This document shows, piece after piece, positions 8,901 to 16,641 of a DNA stretch of 43,823 nt. The translations under genes and the position numbers were made by a program. Positions within the stretch are counted from its first letter, which is position 1; each line of letters begins with the position of its first letter. The notes below the pieces were generated by a model. That model had not been told where the DNA came from and ran no database searches. It was given only the letters and a program-made list of their open reading frames with translations. Origin of the DNA: Acidobacteriota bacterium (GTDB lineage Bacteria; Acidobacteriota; Holophagae; Acanthopleuribacterales; Acanthopleuribacteraceae); NCBI GenBank assembly GCA_002747255.1, contig PDUC01000054.1, positions 1 to 43,823 of the forward strand, read 5' to 3'.

Positions 8901-9603
8901 TTTTTAAGACCGCTTTTGCCAAATCAGCTGACTCCTGACCCATCAGTTTCATAAGAGTCAAACCTTTTTGAATGGAGTCCGATAAAAGAAATAGCTCAAT
9001 TAAAAAGAGCCTATCCTCAATGGCATTTAAATTCAACAGGTTTTCTCTTCGACAAAAAGCAATTAAACCCGGCAAACTACTGTGAACTTTTTTTACTGCC
9101 TTTTTCCAGGCATTTTGAAACGAATTTGTATTTCCTTTTTTACAATGGCCGATTCCCAATGCAATATACCAATTTCCGGAAGCAATTGGATCGGAAACAC
9201 CCTCCGATGCTTTTATCCAGATTTCGATCAGTTCTTCACATTCAGATTCAGTCGCTTTACAAAGAATAAAATAAATCTCACTGTAAAACTGATGATTTAA
9301 AAGGTATTCAAAAAGTGCTGTTCTAAAAGCAGGCTCGTGAATAAAACACCCAAAGAGAGCGCGAATACCTTCATCCTGAAAAAGAACTCTTATAGGGGCA
9401 AATCTTAAAGCGTATATTATTCTAGCAAGCGCTTTCTGCCATGTTTTATATTTAAGCGCGATATATATATCAATAGAAAGCAAATCAGGGTCATTGGCAT
9501 GCTGTTCCAAACCCCTTGTAACAAGCTGTTCAGCCCTCTCTAAATAATTCTTATCTAGTAGCTTACGGGCTTTGTCTATTAACCGTTCAACACTTTTTTC
9601 CAT
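5992..9603 (-). CDS. Very large helical-repeat (TPR-like) cytoplasmic protein, function unknown
   Basis: A 1203-residue soluble protein with no signal peptide or membrane span. Helical hairpins run throughout. Many are TPR-like: NYLERAEQLVTRGLEQHAND (19-38), a GWSYQAIGNVRDAIEHF segment in the middle, and ARFLMGRYYLFQKQTGKAIN further on. I find no catalytic motif. Proteins of this size and composition usually act as platforms for protein complexes. The start is supported by GAAGG six bases before ATG. It is the first gene of a three-gene operon whose other products are also TPR or small helical proteins. By size and architecture it recalls the myxobacterial polar TPR protein SgmX (about 1200 residues), which recruits MglA. 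That is analogy only; I have not aligned them. Confidence 0.85.
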   Translation of the reverse strand: MEKSVERLIDKARKLLDKNYLERAEQLVTRGLEQHANDPDLLSIDIYIALKYKTWQKALARIIYALRFAPIRVLFQDEGIRALFGCFIHEPAFRTALFEYLLNHQFYSEIYFILCKATESECEELIEIWIKASEGVSDPIASGNWYIALGIGHCKKGNTNSFQNAWKKAVKKVHSSLPGLIAFCRRENLLNLNAIEDRLFLIELFLLSDSIQKGLTLMKLMGQESADLAKAVLKKFHSFPLPAEYLSEFTILKTNLALLAEDTSYLKTLQGEWSSLNSEQLFNIQKAISIGVKERPERRELLLHVVEAFFSNQDWESSAHLLETMYREEKDSEIIAMMEHLLDRYPIMPHLHLKVGDFQLNKGLVAQALKHFSMVKDVPEYNRIIQAKLENLASSHLERELVETLFDFYSSESDKIPLFGINAYLNNKGSEWLANCILERLPGVGLSPFWFMFLIQHHFKQSDHHNALNYAIRFIETHPEVAYETIPLIEKHMEQLKDSVIPVITAINRNIEKLACRNAWKLIESQLERASTISQNAERTEFFSMLHKAEDLFKKGEIVIGLQLLQRMAQQFEDAVDDVLKFIDSLKVDDPFLKDLIETKLSILLRNDRYEELLQFAKPVLLDIRFRAHISTIHQYIGWSYQAIGNVRDAIEHFCYGSLEKKWYKKNLPFFKEHIFRGHSNMIPNVLSLIQQNGDEKGAQEFLELWYEFRPGDLNKIIAFQEEFSKEHVSPASKAQMVLWVAENEDFTKAREMLKSFDPRVQEYGDYLPRIVQIFKLRQPNDPTARFLMGRYYLFQKQTGKAINIFRNLIQDLPHTLEDVYIYMKKFLKKRIAESEPELIFGLLIRIALDQKLFSEAVDLLREFAKWDHKAAASFLDGVYKVMKTGDVDKKVLFDFLKLNAEWHDYKRVCEIEEQGLLGSEMLQERLEWLVIASKNPSLRSRSLALRAKMLFNEQRFEDCIKLVFLVMDNVYATEKHAELLEMGLMLIHRFPKNIDLKRVVAFSCWKHGLFSEARPLFEHLLLSDKFSFRIEAFAILKEMGVDPSFSVLVKDHAKNKDQVLAQLNAVYHRVRQFQFEMMDAGKYEADENIFFWLLDQERLLEYRKLLDDAKQHFNQQQVNLLRAYYLRKKGKINQAAFSLLREPCPPEIKKMFFMEAGLWEQALLIEDSSVTDIVLRKYIWAMQRQHKLAVSHLSHLSNKLSQ

Positions 9604-9670
9604 AGTTAACCTTCAGGAGTATGTTGAATAAGTATAGCTTGATTTAGTGACAAAATCCACTAATTGACAA

Positions 9671-9703
9671 AAAAAAGCCCCGACAAAATGCCGGGGCTTT
9701 TTT
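9671..9703 (-). terminator. Terminator of the IPTL-CTERM protein gene
   Basis: AAAAAAGCCCCG (9671-9682) pairs with CGGGGCTTTTTT (9692-9703) around a 9-base loop. It is a perfect 12-base stem with a T-run on the minus strand, about 20 bases after the stop of the gene at 9724. Its symmetry means it could also work on the plus strand. Confidence 0.85.
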
Positions 9704-9723
9704 CTTTGTGTTGTTTTATTAGC

Positions 9724-12033
9724 TTAGTTGCGCTTTCTCAGAATAACCAAGCCAGCAAACATGACCAGAACAACAAAGATGGCTGTTCCCCACTCGCCCA
9801 TGGTTGGAACGGTACGGAGACTGGAGCTGCTTGCGATAATATCGCCTGAGCAAACAACATAGTAGCATACGTCGTTGAGTATGGTTACACCAGCCAAAAC
9901 ACCTTGGCCAGTGGACTGGATAGTTACATCTCCAACATAAGAGCCAGAGGTGATTACATCAAACTGATTCTGACCGCAAATGGGCGAGTACCAGATTTCA
10001 TAATCAATTCCAGCAATACCTTCAACAACAATGTCGCCAGTGGAGCCAGCTGTTGGCATACTTGTGATGTTGGCTTCTGTACAATCTACTTCTATGGGAA
10101 TGTCATCACAGTTTGTAGCTGTACCATTGGGGTTAGTGGCAACTACCGCAAGTGAAGCGGGACCAACAACTGTGTAACCAGTCAACGTCCAGTTAACTGT
10201 TTCGTTAGCAGTCGGATCAACATCAGGGGTACATGCATTGCCGCCGATTGTTACTGCTGTTGCTCCCGATACCTGAACAGTCAAGTTAATATCAGGGAAT
10301 CCACCAGCCAGCGAATAGCCTTCGGGTGGCATTTCTGGATCGTAGGTCACATCCATACATACAGCGTCTGCAAAAGTGACTGCTCCATCCATGGAATCGG
10401 AACATGGATCGCCGTTGGGACCGAAACCGTTGGCTGTTACTGTTACATCAACGTCGTCACCATCAGCCGCACCGGTGAGAGTGTAGGGTGATGTAACATT
10501 TGTTGTTGTGTTGCCATTGTATTCCAGATCGAAAGTTAATCCGTTTTCGGCTTCAAATGTGACAATCAGATCACCGCCTATGTTAACTGGGTTGGGTGTC
10601 ACTTCCACTGAAGTCATAGTTGGACATTCAAATCCGAGCTGTCCAGGGCAGGTTGTTTCTTGGCCGCTTGGACTGGACACACCAGAAGTCGTCCATGTAC
10701 CTGACCAATCGCCGTTCTGGATTACTTCGTCAATTACCAAGAACGTAGCCTCAATATTCGCGCCGACAGGAGTCGCAGCAGAATTCATGGAAGCAACTAT
10801 ATCGCGAGGAAGTGTGATACCAGTAGGTGTGCCACTGGAATCCACAGAACCAAAGATTCCGGAAGTTGCCATTGGGTTTGTCATTGTGACAGTGTAAGTA
10901 CTGTTGGTACCTGTGTTAATACCATTGTTGACCCAGACAGCTGTACAAGTTGCAGGCAACCAGCTTACTGCCATGGAACAAGAACCACCAGGAGCAGGAT
11001 TGCCATCCAGACCGGTCACAAAGAAGGTGACCGTGTAGGTTGTTGTCGCAGCACTGCCATCCAACGCGTCAAGAGTCAGGGGGTCTGGAGAGGTTCCATC
11101 AGGAGTAACCAAACCGGAATCATAGCCGTCGTCGCCAGCAACCTGGAAACCGATAACCCCGGCACCATAGTGAACGTTAGCGACCAACTCACCACCGTTT
11201 CCGCCAATGGCAGGATCGTGGAAGGAAATATTCATGGAGCTGTCACCAGTCTCGGTAGTTCCGGTGTTAGTACCATTCTGGTCTTCAAACACAGCATAGT
11301 TTTCACCATCGCCACAGTTAATGGTTTCAAAAACCTGAACGAAGCCATTGTTAAGTACAGCCTGATAAGAGATAGCCGTATTCTGAATAAAGTTTACATT
11401 ATTCCCAACTTCAAAATCGACATCAATTTGACCGTTACCTGAATAGGCCGCAAGCGGGAACTCAACGACAGCCATCAGATAGGTATTTCCTGATTCTAAG
11501 GCGAACCAGTTAGTTCCAGCGCCGTTTACAGAAATGTGACCTGTAGTTGCTCCATTGGGAGTGACAGTTCCTAAATAAACAGGAGGGCTGGTTTGCTCAA
11601 CAATAAAAGTTGAAGCGGTTGTTTGCGACAGGGTAACACCGTTGATGATATCAGCAGATGCTGCACACTGTGCGGTACCCGCTTTCATAGTGAGAACATC
11701 ACCACCACCAGGCGTGGCACCGTTGCCATCGTTCAAACCCAGTCCAGAGTTATCTGGAAACACTGCAACACTGGGGTCGGCTGATAGAAATGTTGTGTTT
11801 GGTAAAGTATAGTCAATGTTTAAAGTCATTTGATCATATGTCTCATCAGCGCCATTGTACGTCAGGAAGATGCCTACCTGGACACACTTTGCAGATGCAA
11901 TTTCATCAGGGCTGACAGTCAATTGCTCAGCGGTAAATATTACTTCCGACTGAGCCATAATAGAAATAGAAAAACAGGCCACTATCAGGGCCCCGAGAAT
12001 TCGTTTTTTCATCATAACCACCATTTTCCTCAT
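9724..12033 (-). CDS. Secreted multidomain surface protein with an IPTL-CTERM-type sorting signal
   Basis: A 769-residue exported protein. The N-terminal signal peptide is KKRILGALIVACFSISIMA followed by Q. Several in-frame ATGs (12033, 12024, 12015, 12012) precede it, so the exact start is uncertain. The body is low in Lys, rich in Asp, Asn, Gly, Thr and Ser, and built of beta-sandwich-like stretches with paired cysteines. The C-terminus is a tripartite sorting signal: PTMGEWGTA (matching the IPTLxxWG family), a hydrophobic span (IFVVLVMFAGLVIL) and a basic tail RKRN. In known systems this signal is processed by an exosortase of the XrtH type; no such enzyme is in the window. It has a strong terminator behind it and another between it and the upstream dockerin-like gene, so it may be transcribed separately. 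Confidence 0.9.
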   Translation of the reverse strand: MRKMVVMMKKRILGALIVACFSISIMAQSEVIFTAEQLTVSPDEIASAKCVQVGIFLTYNGADETYDQMTLNIDYTLPNTTFLSADPSVAVFPDNSGLGLNDGNGATPGGGDVLTMKAGTAQCAASADIINGVTLSQTTASTFIVEQTSPPVYLGTVTPNGATTGHISVNGAGTNWFALESGNTYLMAVVEFPLAAYSGNGQIDVDFEVGNNVNFIQNTAISYQAVLNNGFVQVFETINCGDGENYAVFEDQNGTNTGTTETGDSSMNISFHDPAIGGNGGELVANVHYGAGVIGFQVAGDDGYDSGLVTPDGTSPDPLTLDALDGSAATTTYTVTFFVTGLDGNPAPGGSCSMAVSWLPATCTAVWVNNGINTGTNSTYTVTMTNPMATSGIFGSVDSSGTPTGITLPRDIVASMNSAATPVGANIEATFLVIDEVIQNGDWSGTWTTSGVSSPSGQETTCPGQLGFECPTMTSVEVTPNPVNIGGDLIVTFEAENGLTFDLEYNGNTTTNVTSPYTLTGAADGDDVDVTVTANGFGPNGDPCSDSMDGAVTFADAVCMDVTYDPEMPPEGYSLAGGFPDINLTVQVSGATAVTIGGNACTPDVDPTANETVNWTLTGYTVVGPASLAVVATNPNGTATNCDDIPIEVDCTEANITSMPTAGSTGDIVVEGIAGIDYEIWYSPICGQNQFDVITSGSYVGDVTIQSTGQGVLAGVTILNDVCYYVVCSGDIIASSSSLRTVPTMGEWGTAIFVVLVMFAGLVILRKRN

Positions 12034-12095
12034 TTTTTCATTACATAATAATGAAAATTAATAGATTTTATTTTATTTTTATTTGTTGTTGTTGT

Positions 12096-12133
12096 CAAAG
12101 AAAAAAGGGGAGACTCCTCCCCTTTTTTCTTTG
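12096..12133 (-). terminator. Strong terminator of the dockerin-like gene
   Basis: A perfect 17-base stem runs from CAAAGAAAAAAGGGGAG (12096-12112) to CTCCCCTTTTTTCTTTG (12117-12133) with a 4-base loop ACTC. It begins two bases after the stop of the gene at 12136. T-runs on both strands make it potentially bidirectional. Confidence 0.85.
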
Positions 12134-12135
12134 AA

Positions 12136-13452
12136 TTACTTAGTTAATTCTGTAGGTACTACCTTGACAGGCTTGACAACACTCACCTTTTCATCAAGCT
12201 GCAAGTCAACAGAAATGGATTCCATACTTGCGTTTTGAATGATGGATTCAATTAATGCGATGCTGCCTTCACCGTTTGACTTGTAGGTTAAGTTAATTTG
12301 GGGTACTGCTGTATTCATGGATTTCACATTGAATACGGCTATGTTTATTGTTGTAGCTTCCATGTTGTAGACTAAAGCCCAACCCTGCTGCTCGGCTTCT
12401 GCACTAATACTAGGAGTTCCGAGAGCCATCTTGTTGTAAGCCAGCGATACATAACCCATGCCACCTTTCATGTCGCCAAAGCCCATGTTCATAGCGCCAT
12501 TCTTTTCGGTCATTGCAACCGGGGTCAGATTTTTCCCCATAGACCTGTTGCCGGTTCCAAGGGTCAAAAGAACGTTACCGAGAAGATCACCAGCATCAAC
12601 TCCTCCATCGCAATTGTAGTCAAATACCTGCAAAAATACATCTGCGGATTGAGCGGACCAATCAAACATGGAATTACAGGTAGCATCATTTTGCCCTGAA
12701 AGAGAACAGTAAGCTGCCGCTAGAAGATCTCCAGCATCCCTGACACCATTAGCGCTGGCATCGGCTCTCAGGTACAGTCCTGGTTCGCCAAAAGTAACTT
12801 CAGCATCGCTGGTTCCAACAACAACTCGCTCCGCTGCACCGTTCGCAAAGATATCTGCATCCGGCACAAACTGAGGATCGCTAGATGTCAGGGTAATGCT
12901 AACGGTTTCTGAAAGCGATGTACAATTTGCTCTTCCGTCGAGAACAAAAGAAATGCGACCAATTGTGTCGGTAATCGGAGTGGTACTGCCGTCCGGCCTT
13001 GAAGCGGCATTTGTCCAGAGCATACCCACTCTGAAAGTTCCCTCGTAGTTAACAACCGTAGAGGCATTGCGTGTACCATCAGCATTAGCTGGCAGCCACT
13101 GTATATCAGAGCCGGCAGTCATGCCGCTGCCAATGTAAATGGCAGAGGTAGCAGCACCCGCTTGCCATTCAGCATCGTCAGTGCTGAGAGACAACAGTTT
13201 AACAGGGTAGTCAACTTTAAATTCATAACCAGCCAGTGTAAAGTCGAGTCCGGTCATGATGACATCGAAGACAACCAGGGAGCCATCAGGCATACCGCTG
13301 ACATCCAGATGATTGTTAGCGTCAATGTAACCTTCAACTGCGCCAGGGGCTGAGCCCGTGTGGACATCAGTCGCCGGAACCAGTGTAATCGTGTTTTGTG
13401 CCAATGCAAAAGTTGCCACCATTGTCATCAGCATAAAGAGTGTTTTTTTCAT
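12136..13452 (-). CDS. Secreted protein with cohesin-like and dockerin-like regions
   Basis: A 438-residue exported protein. The signal peptide is KKTLFMLMTMVATFALA, cleaved before Gln19. Residues ~20-220 form a beta-rich domain with cohesin-like features: a VVFDVIMTGLDFTLAGYEFKVDYP strand pair near 60-83 and a late TIGRISFVLDG strand near 163-173. Residues 230-299 hold two EF-hand-type dockerin loops, DASANGVRDAGDLL (231-244) and DYNCDGGVDAGDLL (278-291). They have the Asp/Asn spacing and Asp-Leu-Leu ending of type I dockerin repeats, with a Cys-containing spacer between. A ~140-residue beta-rich tail follows. The ribosome-binding site AAGGAAGG lies six bases upstream. It sits 36 bases after the Ig-repeat protein and probably shares its transcript. 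Cohesin-dockerin pairing is classical in cellulosomes, but isolated modules in non-cellulolytic bacteria are common. Confidence 0.82.
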   Translation of the reverse strand: MKKTLFMLMTMVATFALAQNTITLVPATDVHTGSAPGAVEGYIDANNHLDVSGMPDGSLVVFDVIMTGLDFTLAGYEFKVDYPVKLLSLSTDDAEWQAGAATSAIYIGSGMTAGSDIQWLPANADGTRNASTVVNYEGTFRVGMLWTNAASRPDGSTTPITDTIGRISFVLDGRANCTSLSETVSITLTSSDPQFVPDADIFANGAAERVVVGTSDAEVTFGEPGLYLRADASANGVRDAGDLLAAAYCSLSGQNDATCNSMFDWSAQSADVFLQVFDYNCDGGVDAGDLLGNVLLTLGTGNRSMGKNLTPVAMTEKNGAMNMGFGDMKGGMGYVSLAYNKMALGTPSISAEAEQQGWALVYNMEATTINIAVFNVKSMNTAVPQINLTYKSNGEGSIALIESIIQNASMESISVDLQLDEKVSVVKPVKVVPTELTK

Positions 13453-13488
13453 TTGTACCTTCCTTCTTACATCATTTGTCTATTCATA

Positions 13489-16400
13489 CTAAAAATTCCA
13501 GGGAAATGCAAGGATTCCCCCTAATGTTTCTTTATTTTTCCCGTATAATTCGAATCCGGCGATGGGTGAGGCGGCAAAAGCCATCACCTTATCGCCTTTT
13601 TCAAGGGTTTGACCTTGAAAAACAGTCTTTACGAGACCGATAAATTTCTTCATGGGAGCGAGAGTCAGAATCACCTCACCCTTCTCCTCTCCTTTCTCGT
13701 TCATGAGCACCAGGCGAACCTGATTTTCCGATGAGTTGTTGTTAACCAGGGCCAGGCCTGTCCAGCCGCCCTCTTCTGTGCTCATCGCCGTGTCGGGAAA
13801 GCACAGGGTTTGAGATGGCGCTTTAACTGATTGAAAACCAGAAAAGCGGTCATCCGGTGAGTAGGAGCCAAACAGCATGTACCCGAAGACAGGCTGACTG
13901 GCTTTGAAAATGGCCCAGGATGTACCTTCCGCCAATCCGTTGTGATATCGATCCACCAGAACCGTCTTTTTGGCACCTGCAGCCAGCACTTCTGAAGCTG
14001 GTCCTCCCTCCAGCATTTCTCCTTCGTCGTTAAAGACGAGAATATCAAGAGTGACATCTTCTTCCTGGGGATTGATGACAACGCACCCTGTCCAGAACTG
14101 ATTGACGTCCTTGGCGATGTGCGCAAAGACGAGTTCTTCAGCTGTCTGATCATCCAGTGTAACTCCGACAATTTGAGACAGTCCGGTCTGTGGTGTTCGG
14201 CCAAAGAATTCCAAACCGGTAATACGCTGCTCCATGGCAGATTCACCGCTGACCGTTCCCCAGCCATTTGATTGCTCCAAATCACCGGCCATCAACTCTC
14301 TGAAATCCCAGGTGGCGGCCTGTTTTTCAGCCAGATTCCCAACAGGATAGCTTATGCCCGAGGAATGAAATGCGGCCTGGCCTCCGTTGATACCGGAAAC
14401 TACCGCCCCAACCGTATAGAAGTTGGTGTCTTTGGCCAGATGAGGAACCAGCAAACTGTCCACAGTAACCCTGGGAGCTGAATAGGCCGCGAGCTGATTT
14501 CCCCGCTTTGTTTTTACGTTGGCCCAGCCAAAAAGCCCCACAGAACCGATATTATCCATTTTATTCCAGACTTGCAGCCAGCTTTCGGGCTCTTTCATAT
14601 TGTTAAAAGTATAGGTTTTTGATTCAAAAGGCGCCAGCTTCTGGTTTGTAAAATACTCCGCCAAGGTTCCTTCCTGATCAAAGCGATAGACAGTGAACTT
14701 AACCTGAACTGGCGACAAGTTGACTAAGCCAACTTCGGTTTCCCATTCTGAATCGTCCTTTATAAGTGGGAAATAGGTAAACTCACCTTCTTCAAAATCG
14801 TAAACCTGGACTTCAGCAACGGCCTTTTTTACCTCTCCCTCTCGATTGGCGACCAGCTCATAGACAGTTGTTTCGTTAACTGTAACGGTTGTCTGCCCGC
14901 TAGCCTCAACTGACCCGATGCCGGGATTAATCAAAACATTGTCGGCATTGGTAACCAGCCAGGTAATGGTTGCCTGTTGCCCTTTAAATAAAATTTCGGG
15001 TTTAACGTCGAAAGTAACAATGTCAAATAGCCCTTGCACTAAAACATGAATGGTTTTCTGATCGCTACCGAACTCGTTCGTGGCTGTCAAAGTATAAGAC
15101 CTTGATTCGTCCGCGAGAAACGTTCGACTCCCGATTAATTCCGTTAGATTCCAGCTTCCGTCATGTGTTTCCAGGGTTAAAGCCGTTTCAGCGTCACCCT
15201 CCTCAACATGCCAACTCAATTCGTACACCGTTCCAGACTCAGGCTCTTCGGGATTGGAAGCGAAGCTAACGATGGAGGGAACACCTTGAGGTACTTCCAC
15301 AGTGATTGTTACCGACTGTTGAACAGAGCCCGCTGTATTGGCTGCAGTCAGCGTGAACTGATCCGTTGCATTGGGCGATACGGTGACGGATCCAGTCTGT
15401 GCCAAACTCTGAAAAGAAGAACCAAGACTTGAAACGATACTGATATCATCAGCACCTTGGACATTCCACTGCAAGACAGATGATTCTCCTTTTTGAATGG
15501 AGGCGGGATTTGCTGAAAAGAGATCGATGCTGGGTAAGTTGCCTTGAGTCACCGTTACAGTGACCTCGCTGTGAACGGTACCTGCCTGGTTTGTGGCGGA
15601 TAATGTGTATATGGTGGTGGCATCGGGGTTGACTTCTCGAAACCCTGAACTTGCAACCGTTCCAACTCCAGGGCTCAAGGAAACCGAATCCGCGCCGCTT
15701 ACATCCCAGCTTAAAGTGGAAGAGTCTCCCTTCTGAATACGGGAAGGAACCGCTGTAAACGAATTGATGACCGGAGCTTGAGGATCGGACACTGTAATCG
15801 TAACCTGGGCACTGCTCGAGCCATTGGAATTAATCGCAGTCAGCGTGTAGGTCGTGGTACTGGCAGGTGAGACATTTTGTGTGCCGGAGCCGGACACATT
15901 ACCCACACCCTGATCTATTGTAATGGTATCGGCTCCGCTAACGGACCAGGACAGTTCCGAAGTCTGCCCTGGTGATATTTGAGCGGGGTTCGCCACAAAC
16001 GAGTTGATAACAGGCACAGGGTTCCCACCCGGATCGACAAGATTGATAAGCTGAAAATCGCCCGTCAGCTTACCATTGGCCAGCGTATTACTCAAACCGC
16101 CAGACCAATCTGTTATGAATGTTTCGTCTGCGTTGGGATTAAAAGACAACACGGAAGACGGCGGGTTTACAGCGGCCGTGAGATTGAGATAACCAATCAG
16201 CTCACCGGGATCAGCTGGATCGAGCGTAAACGGAACTTCCACCCCAAATGCAATGTACCAAAGGAGAAGATTTTGGGATAAATCGGTTTGATCAAACTCC
16301 AGGAATATGGGATGGGACTCTAGGACGCCGGCTTTCTGAAAACTTGCGGCGGTAATTAACCCGGCGGGAACCGTTAATTTAATGGAAACAGCACCGATGT

Positions 16401-16575
16401 TCTGATCGCCCGTGTCAATTCCCGAGCCAGAGACGTCTTGTAGATAAATGGGAAACTGCGCAGACTGACCCTCTTCCAGAGATCCGCCCACAAGACGAAG
16501 CACATCGCTTTGAGCCATAATTGAAAGGCTCATTAAAGTTGCAAATAAAAGTAAGGTGTTTTGGAGCTTGTTCAA
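13489..16575 (-). CDS. Secreted adhesin-like protein: cohesin-like domain, five Ig-like repeats, four C-terminal beta modules
   Basis: A 1028-residue exported protein. The TTG at 16575 is chosen because GGCGGG stands seven bases before it and it gives a normal signal peptide (NKLQNTLLLFATLMSLSIMA, cut before Gln). Another in-frame TTG is at 16593, without a ribosome-binding site. Residues ~20-180 are a cohesin-like beta domain. Five repeats of about 75-80 residues follow at ~188-263, 268-343, 348-427, 432-514 and 517-592, in the style P-x-I-N-S-F ... G-x-S-S-x-L-S-W-x-V-x-G-A-D ... T-T-x-Y-T-L-T-A-x-N. From ~600 to the end are four related beta modules marked by FPLI/PHLA/AHIA, then W-T-x-x-x-x-x-V-N and LFG-like ends. 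The same modules occur in the M4 protease at 40976-43732. Likely extracellular binding or adhesion; ligand unknown. Confidence 0.85.
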   Translation of the reverse strand: MNKLQNTLLLFATLMSLSIMAQSDVLRLVGGSLEEGQSAQFPIYLQDVSGSGIDTGDQNIGAVSIKLTVPAGLITAASFQKAGVLESHPIFLEFDQTDLSQNLLLWYIAFGVEVPFTLDPADPGELIGYLNLTAAVNPPSSVLSFNPNADETFITDWSGGLSNTLANGKLTGDFQLINLVDPGGNPVPVINSFVANPAQISPGQTSELSWSVSGADTITIDQGVGNVSGSGTQNVSPASTTTYTLTAINSNGSSSAQVTITVSDPQAPVINSFTAVPSRIQKGDSSTLSWDVSGADSVSLSPGVGTVASSGFREVNPDATTIYTLSATNQAGTVHSEVTVTVTQGNLPSIDLFSANPASIQKGESSVLQWNVQGADDISIVSSLGSSFQSLAQTGSVTVSPNATDQFTLTAANTAGSVQQSVTITVEVPQGVPSIVSFASNPEEPESGTVYELSWHVEEGDAETALTLETHDGSWNLTELIGSRTFLADESRSYTLTATNEFGSDQKTIHVLVQGLFDIVTFDVKPEILFKGQQATITWLVTNADNVLINPGIGSVEASGQTTVTVNETTVYELVANREGEVKKAVAEVQVYDFEEGEFTYFPLIKDDSEWETEVGLVNLSPVQVKFTVYRFDQEGTLAEYFTNQKLAPFESKTYTFNNMKEPESWLQVWNKMDNIGSVGLFGWANVKTKRGNQLAAYSAPRVTVDSLLVPHLAKDTNFYTVGAVVSGINGGQAAFHSSGISYPVGNLAEKQAATWDFRELMAGDLEQSNGWGTVSGESAMEQRITGLEFFGRTPQTGLSQIVGVTLDDQTAEELVFAHIAKDVNQFWTGCVVINPQEEDVTLDILVFNDEGEMLEGGPASEVLAAGAKKTVLVDRYHNGLAEGTSWAIFKASQPVFGYMLFGSYSPDDRFSGFQSVKAPSQTLCFPDTAMSTEEGGWTGLALVNNNSSENQVRLVLMNEKGEEKGEVILTLAPMKKFIGLVKTVFQGQTLEKGDKVMAFAASPIAGFELYGKNKETLGGILAFPWNF

Positions 16576-16641
16576 AATTGTCCCGCCAGACAAGAGTTTT
16601 TCGCATTCAATTAAAAAAGACTTCCCTCGAGTGATTTACTC

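Noticed and set aside
16415-16606. Minus-strand ATG frame overlapping the start of the Ig-repeat gene
   Set aside because: It runs in a different frame through the signal peptide and N-terminal domain of the real gene and has no domain-like sequence; no frameshift is needed to explain the signal peptide.
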